A DNA stretch of 14,648 nucleotides from DATBMY01 sp036554605 (GCA_036554605.1 DATBMY010000490.1:1-14648); one strand, 5' to 3'; shown: positions 1 through 12,875, counted from the stretch's first letter. Program-made: numbers and translations. The notes: a model not told the origin generated them from the sequence alone.

Positions 1-440
1 ATCGCAATCAGCCGAACGCAAGGCCGATTATGTTCTTCAATACGCACTTCGATCATCGCGGCGCCGAGGCCCGCTTGCAGTCGGCCCGGCTGCTTCGCCG
101 CCGCGTGATAGAGGCAAGCAAGACGTGCCGCGTGATCGTAACCGGAGATTTCAACGAGGGCGAGGGGAGCGAGCCGTACCGCGCGTTGTTCGATTCCAAT
201 AACGAAGGGCCGTCGCCGCTCAGCGATACTTACCGAGTCGCATATCATGGGCGCGCCCCGAACGAAGGAACATTTTCCGATTTCAAAGCGGGCGCGAAGA
301 ACGGGCCGCGCATTGATTGGATCGCCGCCTCGAAGGATTGGCAAATAGTCCGGGCCACGATCGATCGCACTGCGCGCGGCGGGCGCACACCCTCGGATCA
401 CTTTCCGGTGACGGCCCTGTTGCGCCCGCGCGACCGCTAA
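1..440 (+). CDS. Endonuclease/exonuclease/phosphatase (EEP) family protein, 3' end only
   Basis: The reading frame is open from the left edge (first complete codon at 3), so this is the C-terminal ~145 residues of a longer protein; the ATG at 30 is internal and not a start. Visible EEP-fold motifs, in order, are NTHFDH (metal/phosphate-binding His region), VTGDFNE (the GDFN motif), PRIDWI near the end, and the catalytic SDHFPV just before the C-terminus. The family hydrolyses phosphodiester or phosphomonoester bonds with a divalent metal, but the substrate (DNA, phospholipid or other) cannot be told from this fragment. Many short bacterial homologues with this C-terminus are exported; the N-terminus is outside the window so this cannot be checked. 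It ends with TAA, 13 bp from the convergent redoxin gene. No intrinsic terminator is visible in that gap. Confidence 0.9.
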   Translation, partial: RNQPNARPIMFFNTHFDHRGAEARLQSARLLRRRVIEASKTCRVIVTGDFNEGEGSEPYRALFDSNNEGPSPLSDTYRVAYHGRAPNEGTFSDFKAGAKNGPRIDWIAASKDWQIVRATIDRTARGGRTPSDHFPVTALLRPRDR

Positions 441-453
441 TCATTAAACCTCA

Positions 454-1626
454 TTACGGCTTCTTTACGTCAGGCAGGCGGCGCGGCTCGTAGTAGGGCT
501 TGCCGCCGAGCTTCTGCACCTCCTTCATGAAGCTCGTCCCGTAATCGCGCTCGGCATCCGAAAGCGCCCACGCCTGCCGCTTGTAATTCCAGTTATCCGG
601 GTTGAGCCGCTGCGCCTCTTTGTAGTGTCGTATCGATGCCGCGCTCTGCCCCTTGTGATAAAGGTATTCGGCCAGCCCGAACTCAGCCGCCGCGAGCGCC
701 CACTCCCGCTTTTGCGGCGCGAGCCGCTCTCTCAATTCTTTTTCGCTCAAGGCAAACACGCTGCGGTCGCCCTTCTCCGCCCAGTCTCGTATCGCATCGA
801 GATAGGGCGCGGCGTCGACTCTGTGCATCGCCGTAAAACGATTGTCGACATAAGCGACTTCGTTTGGGCGGACTATGCGCCCCTGTTCGTTTATCCAGAC
901 CGCGGTCGGGACGTTGACCATGTTGTAGAGCCGCGTCACATGATGCTTGGTGTCGATCAGGACGGGATACTCGGGTTTTGCCGCGGCTATCCACGGCCCG
1001 GCGTCTTTAACCCCGCCCGTGTCCTGTGCGATTGAAATGATCTCGAAATTCTTGCCCTTTAGCTCGCTGTAAAGTTTTTGCCAGCCTGGCAAATCAAGCC
1101 GGCACCCTCACCACGACGCCCAGGTGATGAGCAAGACCTTCTTGCCGTGATATTCCGAGAGCGAATGAATCCTTCCGTTCACATCGGGGAGAGAGAAATC
1201 GGGCGCCGTGAATGAATCGATAAAGGCGTTCTGCTCCTGCGGGCGCGGGCCGAAATACCAGGTCGATTGCTCCGCGTCAAAAGCCACGGGCTGGTTGACG
1301 AGCCTCGCGAACTCGCTCAGGTTGAACCAGGTGGTCTTGCCCTGTTTACTGAGAAACGCCTGCTTGCGGCCTTTAGGAATCGGGAAGCACAGCTCGTCGC
1401 GACATATGCCCTGCGGCTTGACGACATACCTCGTCGCGCGCTTCAGGTCCGCGAGCGTGACCCATAGCTCACCTTCAGCGGCCGCAAGCCCCGCGGGCGG
1501 CTGAGTGACCAATGTTTCCGCGTCGTCATAGATGACGATCCTTCGGCCCGCGTCAGCCGCGCTGACGCCGAGCGCCATCGTTATACAGATCATCGCGGCA
1601 CAGGTGATAAGCAGCGGTCTTACCAT
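454..1626 (-). CDS. Exported thioredoxin-fold (AhpC/TSA, TlpA-like) redoxin, probable selenoprotein (Sec at codon 173)
   Basis: A single 390-residue protein if the in-frame TGA at 1108-1110 is read as selenocysteine. Residues 1-26 form a signal peptide (MVRPLLITCAAMICITMALG, then VSAADAG). Residues 27-130 form an unrecognised N-terminal domain with a C75-x4-C80 pair. The redoxin domain begins near APDFSLPDVNG (141) and reaches LLITWASW-U-GCRLDLPGW, where U173 occupies the redox-active Cys position and C175 is the likely partner. Thioredoxin-fold features continue past the TGA, including the cis-Pro of NVPTAVW (P240). A TPR-like helical pair lies at about 309-346 (LAAAEFGLAEYLYHKGQSA, RHYKEAQRLNP). 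The domain is therefore split by the TGA, not terminated by it. The start is ATG at 1626 behind AAGGAGAGCGAA. It is the last gene of the block, 14 bp after the molybdopterin subunit. The likely role is thiol/disulfide or peroxide chemistry in the envelope. If the TGA terminates translation, a 172-residue product without the active site results. Confidence 0.85.
1077..1110 (-). promoter_or_regulatory. Candidate bacterial SECIS element directing Sec insertion at TGA 1108-1110
   Basis: On the minus strand the TGA (1110-1108) is followed after 18 nt by TTTGCCA-GGC-TGGCAAA-type pairing (1093-1077): 7 uninterrupted base pairs around a loop that starts GGC, with the loop 21 nt after TGA. Known bacterial SECIS hairpins lie inside the coding region immediately downstream of UGA with the apical loop roughly 16-37 nt away and G residues leading the loop. 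The E. coli fdhF element has CAGGUCUG at its tip where this one has CAGGCUG. The structure is seen directly; its function is inferred. A bulged U like that of fdhF is not obvious here. Confidence 0.65.
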
Positions 1627-1640
1627 TTCGCTCTCCTTCT

Positions 1641-3871
<2,231 letters not shown>

Positions 3872-3875
<4 letters not shown>

Positions 3876-4333
3876 TTCTTCACCTCCGCCGCCTGCTTGA
3901 TGGCCGCCCTGATGCGCTGATAGGTCCCGCACCGGCAGATGTTTCCTCTCATCGCCGCGTCAATATCCGCGTCCGTGGGTTTCGGCTTCTGCTTCAGCAG
4001 CGCCGCCGCCTGCATGATCTGCCCGCTCTGGCAGTAGCCGCACTGCGGCACGTTGTGCTGCACCCAGGCGATCTGTAGCGGATGGCTCATGTTGGGCGAG
4101 AGCCCTTCGATGGTCGTTATCTTCTTTCCGACCACGCTTGAGATCGGGGTTATGCAGGAGCGCACGGCTTCGCCGTTGACGTGCACCGTGCAGGCCCCGC
4201 ACAGCGACATGCCGCAGCCGTATTTGGTGCCGGTCAGACTGAGCGTGTCGCGCAATACCCAGAGCAGCGGCATGTCGGGGCTGACCTCGACAGTCTGCTC
4301 CTTCCCGTTTACGTTAAGCTTGATTGCAGGCAT
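3872..4333 (-). CDS. (2Fe-2S)-binding subunit of IorAB-type molybdenum oxidoreductase
   Basis: A 153-residue protein with two [2Fe-2S] clusters. The N-terminal plant-ferredoxin-type domain carries C40, C45, C48 and C60 (in YGCGMSLCGACTVHVNG and VRSC). The helical C-terminal domain carries C98, C101, C133 and C135 (in QCGYCQSGQ and ICRCGTY). The length and spacing are standard for the small subunit of two-subunit isoquinoline/aldehyde oxidoreductases that lack an FAD subunit; no FAD subunit is present here. The protein has no signal peptide, consistent with export as a complex on the Tat signal of the large subunit (inferred). The start is ATG at 4333 behind AAGGAGAGGTTTA. Its TGA stop overlaps the large-subunit ATG by 4 bp, indicating translational coupling. 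Confidence 0.94.
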
Positions 4334-4389
4334 TAAACCTCTCCTTAGTTGATAATGATTCGCTCTTAGATAAATGTGGGCAGACCAAT

Positions 4390-4417
4390 CTTATCTTGCG
4401 AGCCCACCCGTTTTCAA
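4390..4417 (-). promoter_or_regulatory. Weak candidate promoter before the 2Fe-2S subunit gene
   Basis: The 102-bp gap 4334-4435 is the only long gap in the minus-strand block. It holds TTGAAA (4417-4412), a 16-bp spacer and GATAAG (4395-4390), a partial sigma70-like match. A 6-bp inverted repeat, GTGGGC at 4376-4381 with GCCCAC at 4402-4407, straddles the -10. This could give the oxidoreductase/redoxin genes their own transcript, but the match is modest and could be chance. Confidence 0.3.
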
Positions 4418-4435
4418 CGCGGCGGCGCGGTCGCT

Positions 4436-5359
4436 TTACTTCTTAGGATCGTTGGCGTTGATAAACTTGACGAGGTTTTCCGGGTACTCTTTCGGCATGT
4501 AGCCCGCCATAATGGCTGTCAGGTGCGACTTGCCGGGCAGCACCACGTTCTTGAAGTTCTTCACCTCGCGCTGCAAGCGATGAGTCCTCGCGTTCGGCCG
4601 GTCATACTCGCCGTTGATCGCGAGCATAGGGATATTAAGCTTCGTCAGGTCTAACTGCGGCGCGGAAGGCTGCGGGCGCGCCTGGGCGGTTCTGCTCTGG
4701 GCGGCGGCCTGCTGAGCGGCGCGCCGCTGTTCCATCTGCTTGTTTAGCTCCTCGACCGATATGCCGAGGACCCTGGCGCGGCTCGCGCGCAGCGCGGCGC
4801 TGGCCTCGGCTTCCTGCGGGTCGCTCCCTTCTTTATCGGCCGGGACCTTTGCTCTCCACTCGGGGTCGGTTTCAGGTATGCCCGAGCCGCCGAAGCTCGC
4901 GGTGATAAACCGCTCGGGTATTAACGCCAGGAGCCGCGCAACGATGCCGCCGCCCATCGAATAGCCATGAAAGTGCGCCTTCTTTATCTTGAGATGATCC
5001 ATCATCTCGATCACGTCTTCGGCCTTGCCCGGCGCTATAGGCTGCGGCTTATCGCTTTTGCCATGATTGCGGCAATCAATCGCCACCACCATATGGTTTT
5101 TCGCAAGCTGATGGGCGATGCCGTTCGTAAACCAGTTGCCCAGAGCGGTGCCGGTATAGCCGTGAATCAATATGACGGGTGTGCCCTTGCCCGCGACGTA
5201 GTAGACAATCTTCACCCCGTCGGACGTGGTGAAGTGGCCTTCGGCCGGCTCCCCGTTGGCTTTAGCATTACCGCCGTTCTTGCTCTTATCTCCGGCGAAG
5301 ACGGCGACCGACATCATAATCACACACAGCGCGATTGAAATAGCCTTGGATCTTTTCAT
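4436..5359 (-). CDS. Exported alpha/beta hydrolase, proline-iminopeptidase/haloperoxidase-like
   Basis: A 307-residue protein with an N-terminal signal peptide (positively charged MKRSK, hydrophobic core to about residue 22, FAG). The core is a classic alpha/beta-hydrolase fold: VILIHGYTG (oxyanion-hole HG at 66-67), VVAIDCRNHGKSD, nucleophile elbow HGYSMGGG (S134), acid D253 in INGEYDRP, and H279 in PGKSHL. The triad is complete, so it should be active; the substrate is unknown (ester, amide or lactone). Between the core halves, residues ~165-235 form an Ala/Gln/Arg-rich, probably helical cap (KQMEQRRAAQQAAAQSR followed by a Pro-rich stretch), unlike the usual compact cap. The start ATG at 5359 follows AAGGAGGACTGCC, which begins right after the upstream gene's stop, a 14-bp gap. 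Confidence 0.9.
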   Translation of the reverse strand: MKRSKAISIALCVIMMSVAVFAGDKSKNGGNAKANGEPAEGHFTTSDGVKIVYYVAGKGTPVILIHGYTGTALGNWFTNGIAHQLAKNHMVVAIDCRNHGKSDKPQPIAPGKAEDVIEMMDHLKIKKAHFHGYSMGGGIVARLLALIPERFITASFGGSGIPETDPEWRAKVPADKEGSDPQEAEASAALRASRARVLGISVEELNKQMEQRRAAQQAAAQSRTAQARPQPSAPQLDLTKLNIPMLAINGEYDRPNARTHRLQREVKNFKNVVLPGKSHLTAIMAGYMPKEYPENLVKFINANDPKK

Positions 5360-5373
5360 GGCAGTCCTCCTTA

Positions 5374-6942
5374 TCAGGGCGTCACCTTGCGGTGCGCGTC
5401 GAAAAAGTCGAATATATCTTTGACCGAGCTTGCCACCACGGATATGTGATCACCATCGGGATACTCAAGATACTTAACTTCGTGGCCGAGCGCTTTCGCC
5501 TTTTCGGCGACTTCGCGACATCCCGCGACCGGGACCAGCGCGTCTTTGACGCCCGCGACAATTATGATCGGCATTCGCCGGCCCGCCTTCAAAGCGGCTT
5601 CCAGAGCCGGATTCATCCGGGTGCCCGCGATGGGGGCGAGCGCCGCGAACCGGTCGCGATACTCAAGCCCTATAGCCCACGTGCCGGCCGAGCCCATGGA
5701 ATGACCCGCCATATAAACGCGCGCCGGGTCTATGTTGTAATGCTTCTGGACAAGCGCGGTCACGTCTAAAACGTCCTGCTCCGCGCCGTTCGCCTTTGCG
5801 TAGCCGCTGACGGGACCGCGCCCGTTGACCGCGACGACTATATAGCCGCGCTGCTCGGCGAGCTTGGGCCACAGGCCGTCGTACCGGTCCATAAAATTAT
5901 TCTCGTCGCCGCCCGCGCCGTGCAGCATCGTGATCATCGGATAGGCTTTCGACCTGTCGTAAGTCGTCGGAACATACACGCGGTAGGGCACGAGCTTGCC
6001 GTCGAAGCTCGAACGATAAGCGAGCCTCAGATGGCCCCTGGCCTCGGGTATCGGATTGCGCCCCTCTTTTAGCGCGGCCGCGAGGGCGGTCGCTTCCGTA
6101 AGCGCCGCGTCAAAATCCATCAGCTCGGAGGCGGCAAATCCACGGGCGCGATAGGTGGTATGGAGAAATCCCGTGAGGTTTTGAAAGCTGCCGCCGAGAT
6201 AGGTCTGGCGCGCGAGCCTGACGGCGTCAATCGAGTAGCGCGCGGTCGTGGCGGCAAGGCTTTGAGTGTCCGCGAGCAGATCGGCCATCTTCTCGACCGC
6301 CGCCATACGCTTGTTGAGGTCATTTACTATGAAGAACGAGCGGTAATACTGGTAGAGCGCCTTGCCCTGACCGTCTTTGAGCGTAGCGCGCAAGAGATGA
6401 AGCCCCGGACCTACGATCTTCGAGGGGTCGAAGGTGAGGCCGATCATTTCCCCGGCGCGGCGGCCGCGCACATCGCCCAGCACTATCCCGGGCTCGACCG
6501 CCGCTTCGCGGGTATTTTCGTCCTTGAGAATTTCGAGGTCGAGTCGATAAGGGCCGCTAGAGGCCGGCGGGGCGTCGAATAGAAAGGTCGTCCGCGTTTG
6601 CAGGTACTCTCCCGCGCCGATGACCTTAATGTTTAAGGCGAAATCAAGCGCGGTCGTAAGCTCGGCGTCCGGCGTCCACTTTGTGCCGCTCATCATCACC
6701 GACGCCTGCGTGTAGGCGCGATAGGCTTTGACCGGATCAGATGCCGCGCTCTTGTTTGCCTCGTCAAACAGCGGCGCGATAGCTTTCATGTCTCCGCCCG
6801 CTTGCTCGTAAGCCATCCTGGCGGTGGTGCTTGAAAGGCGAGCGAACAATACATCGCTCGGCGTGACCTGCGCCTCCGCGCGCGTCAGGCAAGCGAGCAT
6901 CACCAAACTTGCGGTCACAACGAGCAGCCGAGACTTGCGCAT
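5374..6942 (-). CDS. Exported two-domain esterase with PHB-depolymerase/dienelactone-hydrolase-like C-terminal domain
   Basis: I place the start at ATG 6942 (522 residues) because AGGAGGGAACGT precedes it and the signal peptide MRKSRLLVVTASLVMLACL begins there; the frame extends upstream to 7080, but that would overlap the previous gene by 127 bp. After the signal, residues ~25-290 form a helical and beta-rich region I do not recognise (including PYRLDLEILKDEN and GLHLLRATLKDGQG). From ~305 the hydrolase domain begins with SFDGKLVPYRVYVPTTYD, then MLHGAGGDENNF (oxyanion hole), the nucleophile in AGHSMGSAG (S415), acid D467 in VAGVKDALVP and H499 in PDGDHI. The full triad suggests an active esterase or depolymerase. 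It lies 11 bp after the carboxylesterase stop, clearly in the same operon. Confidence 0.88.
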   Translation of the reverse strand: MRKSRLLVVTASLVMLACLTRAEAQVTPSDVLFARLSSTTARMAYEQAGGDMKAIAPLFDEANKSAASDPVKAYRAYTQASVMMSGTKWTPDAELTTALDFALNIKVIGAGEYLQTRTTFLFDAPPASSGPYRLDLEILKDENTREAAVEPGIVLGDVRGRRAGEMIGLTFDPSKIVGPGLHLLRATLKDGQGKALYQYYRSFFIVNDLNKRMAAVEKMADLLADTQSLAATTARYSIDAVRLARQTYLGGSFQNLTGFLHTTYRARGFAASELMDFDAALTEATALAAALKEGRNPIPEARGHLRLAYRSSFDGKLVPYRVYVPTTYDRSKAYPMITMLHGAGGDENNFMDRYDGLWPKLAEQRGYIVVAVNGRGPVSGYAKANGAEQDVLDVTALVQKHYNIDPARVYMAGHSMGSAGTWAIGLEYRDRFAALAPIAGTRMNPALEAALKAGRRMPIIIVAGVKDALVPVAGCREVAEKAKALGHEVKYLEYPDGDHISVVASSVKDIFDFFDAHRKVTP

Positions 6943-6953
6943 ACGTTCCCTCC

Positions 6954-8534
6954 TCAATTCGAGCGGCGTTTCTGGAATTGCTCCTGAAAATCGAGCTGAG
7001 CCTTCAGCAGGTGATTGCGCAACACGACCGAGTCGCCGAAATCCATATAGGGCTCGGCCTTCTGATCGTACGTCGTCCACGCGGGGAGCCCCTTGCCGTT
7101 CGGGTCGCCGGTAGTCGCAAAATTCACCCAGTAGCTCATCATCACATCCGACAGCCTGTAATCCGTATCCTGCAACAGGGCGTTTTCCCGGTTGAGATTA
7201 TTGAAGACGTAAGCTATCTCCGCGGCATGGTAGGCCCCCAGATACTTACTGTTCGGATTTGGCGGGACGCGGCTGAAAAAATAGAGGTAAGCCTTCGACC
7301 TGCCCTTCGATGTCTGTCGCGCCCAGGTCCGCATGGGCAGCGTAAAAGTCACGTCGCGCAGGCTGCCGAGGAAAGCAGCCTTGATGTCGGCTTCGCTTTT
7401 CACCGGGTAGAGCGCGTCAAATTCTTTGATCATCTCGCCGTATTGCGCATCGACGCGCTTGCGGTAATCCTCTATGCTCTTTGGCAGAATAGCGGGCGTG
7501 GTCAGCGTCGTCATCTCGTCGGCGTTCGAGCCTACGATCACGGGCACGTCCGTTTGTTTTCCCTGGGCGAAGATATTGCGAATCTCATCGGGTAACACCC
7601 ACCCGTCGACGTTGGGCGAGGTGCGAAACCTTTTTCCTTCAGGGTCGTTATTAAAGACCTCGACAATCTTTTCAGCAGGCAGCTTTCGCAACTCGCTTAT
7701 GGAACCGGCGCCGGCCGCCTTTGCGAAAGCCGCGCCGATCTTTTCCGCGGAAGGCAGGTTGGGGCGGTCCTGTGCGAGATGAGTCATCGGCCCGAATGAT
7801 CCGCCGCTCTGGCCGATGGCGCGGTGGAAAAGGCCCTTTGCGAGCGGCGATGCTACGAGCGCGTTGACGCTCCACGAGCCGGCCGATTCGCCGAAGATCG
7901 TCACGCGGCCGGGGTCGCCGCCGAAGGCCGATATGTTCTTCTGCACCCACCTGAGCGCGGCGATCTGGTCGAGCACGCCGTAATTTCCCGACGAGCGATC
8001 CGGCGATTCAGCGGTCAGCTCGGGGTGAGCCATATAGCCGAGCACGCCTAGACGGTAATTGATCGTGACAAGGACGACTCCTCGTTTGGCGAAGGCGGTG
8101 CCGTCATAAACGCGGTTCGCGCCTGACCCGCGCGTGAGCGCGCCGCCATGTATCCAGACCATGACGGGACGTTTTTCGCTCGCCTTTGCCGCGGTCCATA
8201 CGTTGAGGTAGAGACAGTCCTCGCTCTGCTTTTCGGGCGCCGAGCGGTAGATCGATGTTGCCGGATACGGCGACTGCGGGCAGGCCGGGCCGAAAGCATC
8301 GCACTTGCGAACGCCCTCCCAGGCGGCGGGGGGCCGAGGCGCTTTCCATCGCAGATCGCCAACGGGAGGCGCGGCGAACGGGATGCCTTTGAAGCTGCGA
8401 ACGCCGCCGGCCTCCACACCCGAGATGAGCCCGCTCTCCATGCGCACAAAGTCGTTGCCCGAGCTTGCAGTGAGTATCGGTCCGGAAAAGACCAGGACAA
8501 ATATCAAGGCGTGCAGAGCAAGTCTTGCAATCAT
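6954..8534 (-). CDS. Exported type-B carboxylesterase (cholinesterase/para-nitrobenzyl-esterase family)
   Basis: A 526-residue protein, normal length for type-B carboxylesterases. The signal peptide covers residues 1-23 (LALHALIFVLVFSGPILT). Family motifs in order: VRSFKGIPFAAPPVGDLRW, SEDCLYLNVW (with the Cys107 that forms a conserved disulfide), VMVWIHGGAL (oxyanion hole), FGGDPGRVTIFGESAGS with nucleophile S217, VGSNADE with acid E340, and GAYHAAEI with H436. The triad is intact, so it should hydrolyse carboxylic esters in the periplasm or outside the cell; the substrate is unknown. The start is ATG at 8534 behind GAGAGGAACTG. It is the first gene of the six-gene minus-strand block and begins about 70 bp after the receptor terminator. 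No convincing promoter is seen in those 70 bp, though AATAATG at about 8585 could be a -10. Confidence 0.94.
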   Translation of the reverse strand: MIARLALHALIFVLVFSGPILTASSGNDFVRMESGLISGVEAGGVRSFKGIPFAAPPVGDLRWKAPRPPAAWEGVRKCDAFGPACPQSPYPATSIYRSAPEKQSEDCLYLNVWTAAKASEKRPVMVWIHGGALTRGSGANRVYDGTAFAKRGVVLVTINYRLGVLGYMAHPELTAESPDRSSGNYGVLDQIAALRWVQKNISAFGGDPGRVTIFGESAGSWSVNALVASPLAKGLFHRAIGQSGGSFGPMTHLAQDRPNLPSAEKIGAAFAKAAGAGSISELRKLPAEKIVEVFNNDPEGKRFRTSPNVDGWVLPDEIRNIFAQGKQTDVPVIVGSNADEMTTLTTPAILPKSIEDYRKRVDAQYGEMIKEFDALYPVKSEADIKAAFLGSLRDVTFTLPMRTWARQTSKGRSKAYLYFFSRVPPNPNSKYLGAYHAAEIAYVFNNLNRENALLQDTDYRLSDVMMSYWVNFATTGDPNGKGLPAWTTYDQKAEPYMDFGDSVVLRNHLLKAQLDFQEQFQKRRSN

Positions 8535-8604
8535 CAGTTCCTCTCAAAAGATTTGATCGACGGCCGGAGAATTCTCGGTCGCATTATTCCATTACTCTGC
8601 GGAT

Positions 8605-8646
8605 AAAGAAACCGGGGCGCCGCGTAATTGATTCACGACACCCCGG
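8605..8646 (-). terminator. Intrinsic terminator of the TonB-dependent receptor gene
   Basis: On the minus strand, CCGGGGTG (8646-8639) pairs with CGCCCCGG (8619-8612), 8 bp including one G-U. A short CGT/ACG pairing lies inside the 19-nt intervening region, and the stem is followed by TTTCTTT (8611-8605). It lies 15 nt after the receptor stop codon, so it separates the receptor transcript from the hydrolase operon, although read-through cannot be excluded. Confidence 0.75.
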
Positions 8647-8660
8647 CAAAAGACAGGAGA

Positions 8661-12077
<3,417 letters not shown>

Positions 12078-12278
12078 ACACTTTCCTCCTTTTGGTGGCA
12101 CCATTGGAGAATGATGCGATGAAGTCTGAGTAATAGGCGTGCGCACAGTTGCAAACCTGTCGAGAGACCGAGGCTACCACCCCTATCCCCTTGCCAGGCT
12201 GCAAGTCGAACCAGATTGCTTACTTCGTCAGTTCGTAACGATCAATGCGTGTGATGTATTAAGACCGCCGGCACGGTA

Positions 12279-12293
12279 ACCCACTTCGTGAGT
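12279..12293 (-). promoter_or_regulatory. Small hairpin in the receptor 5' leader
   Basis: Minus-strand ACTCAC-GAA-GTGGGT folds into a 6-bp stem with one G-U pair and a GAA triloop, about 40 nt after the predicted transcription start and about 200 nt before the receptor ATG. It is not part of any riboswitch I recognise. Function is unknown. Confidence 0.35.
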
Positions 12294-12320
12294 GCTGAAG
12301 TATGATTTATAACTAGCAAC

Positions 12321-12342
12321 AAACCTACCGGGCGGTAAGTTT
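12321..12342. promoter_or_regulatory. Interrupted palindrome over the -10/+1 region of the receptor promoter (candidate operator)
   Basis: AAACCTACCGG is followed directly by GCGGTAAGTTT, giving a 22-bp dyad in which 9 of 11 positions pair (AAAC/GTTT outer arms, TACCG/CGGTA inner arms). It overlaps most of the -10 hexamer (12338-12343) and the expected start site, the classic position for a repressor site. No regulator gene is present in the window. Confidence 0.45.
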
Positions 12343-12366
12343 ACGCCTTGTTCGTTTCCATGTCAA
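12338..12366 (-). promoter_or_regulatory. Sigma70-type promoter for the TonB-dependent receptor
   Basis: TTGACA (12366-12361) is a perfect -35, followed by a 17-bp spacer and TAAACT (12343-12338), 4 of 6 matches to the -10 consensus. Transcription would begin near 12330 and give a leader of about 255 nt before the receptor ATG. Confidence 0.6.
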
Positions 12367-12530
12367 ATAGTTGATGGGGATTTTGGGCGCGAAATGCCGC
12401 CCCTGCCTTGCGGCGGCTCCCAGCCAGCCCCGCGCCGCCTCTCGCCTCATTACTATTGCTCCACGCTCTTTATACCCCTCCCCGGCTTCAGGCAGCCTGC
12501 CAGCTAGAAAAAAATCCTTGCCCGTCAGAT

Positions 12531-12560
12531 TTGACAGCCTGAGCGGGGCTTGTGTAAGCT
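12531..12560 (+). promoter_or_regulatory. Sigma70-type promoter for rpsU
   Basis: A perfect TTGACA (12531-12536), an 18-bp spacer and TAAGCT (12555-12560), a weak -10. The run of A residues just upstream may help RNA polymerase binding. It would give a leader of roughly 70 nt before the rpsU GTG. Confidence 0.55.
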
Positions 12561-12635
12561 AATCAGCTTGGGACCGGTTCGATTTTCTATCGGATAGTCT
12601 GCAATGAAACGAATTGATGACGACGGAGGTTTTGA

Positions 12636-12842
12636 GTGGCAAGGATACAGGTTCACGATAACGAGAGTATAGAGAGCGCTATACGACGCTTTAAGCGGGC
12701 GGTGGCCCGCGAGGGAATTATCACCGATACCAAGAAGCACGCATTCTATCTGAAACCCGGCGAGCGCCGCCGATTGAAGTCTCAGGTTGCAAGGCGGCGG
12801 GCGAGAAAAAGCCTGCGCAAACGTAATACCAGCGACGAATAA
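12636..12842 (+). CDS. rpsU: 30S ribosomal protein S21
   Basis: A 68-residue basic protein that is a full-length match to S21: MARIQVHDNESIESAIRRF, KRAVAREGII, KKHAFYLKPGERRR, and a Lys/Arg-rich C-terminal tail (RRRARKSLRKRN). S21 joins the 30S platform and promotes initiation on natural mRNAs. The start is GTG at 12636, behind GGAGG with a 6-nt spacer (GGAGGTTTTGA-GTG); no in-frame ATG lies upstream within the leader. It is monocistronic and converges on the HEAT-repeat gene. A weak 6-bp hairpin (12846-12861) follows the stop without a T-run. Confidence 0.95.
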   Translation: MARIQVHDNESIESAIRRFKRAVAREGIITDTKKHAFYLKPGERRRLKSQVARRRARKSLRKRNTSDE

Positions 12843-12875
12843 GATCCTGGCGGGCGTCAGGGCGGAAAGCGCATT

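Larger units (their letters stand above)
12078..12635. other. 558-bp intergenic region between the divergent receptor and rpsU genes
   Basis: It holds the receptor promoter with its palindrome, a ~255-nt receptor leader, and the rpsU promoter; each is listed separately. Within the receptor leader one clear hairpin is seen (12279-12293). The stretch 12370-12525 is C-rich on the plus strand with a run of seven A (12508-12515 area) just upstream of the rpsU -35, which could act as an UP-like element. No tRNA, known riboswitch or convincing ORF was recognised. Confidence 0.7.

Noticed and set aside
454..1092. Treating the C-terminal part of the redoxin as a separate gene
   Set aside because: Its apparent start is a TTG inside the SECIS-like hairpin with no ribosome site, and it begins in the middle of a thioredoxin fold.
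12078..12146. Starting the receptor at 12146 (23 residues longer)
   Set aside because: The extension would precede the signal peptide, covers the Shine-Dalgarno AAGGAGG, and has no ribosome site of its own.
12371..12562. A 63-codon plus-strand frame in the receptor-rpsU intergenic region
   Set aside because: It is Ser/Pro/Arg-rich without a ribosome site, and its end overlaps the rpsU promoter; no evidence of coding.
12846..12861. A terminator after rpsU
   Set aside because: Only a 6-bp stem with one wobble and no T-run; too weak to call.
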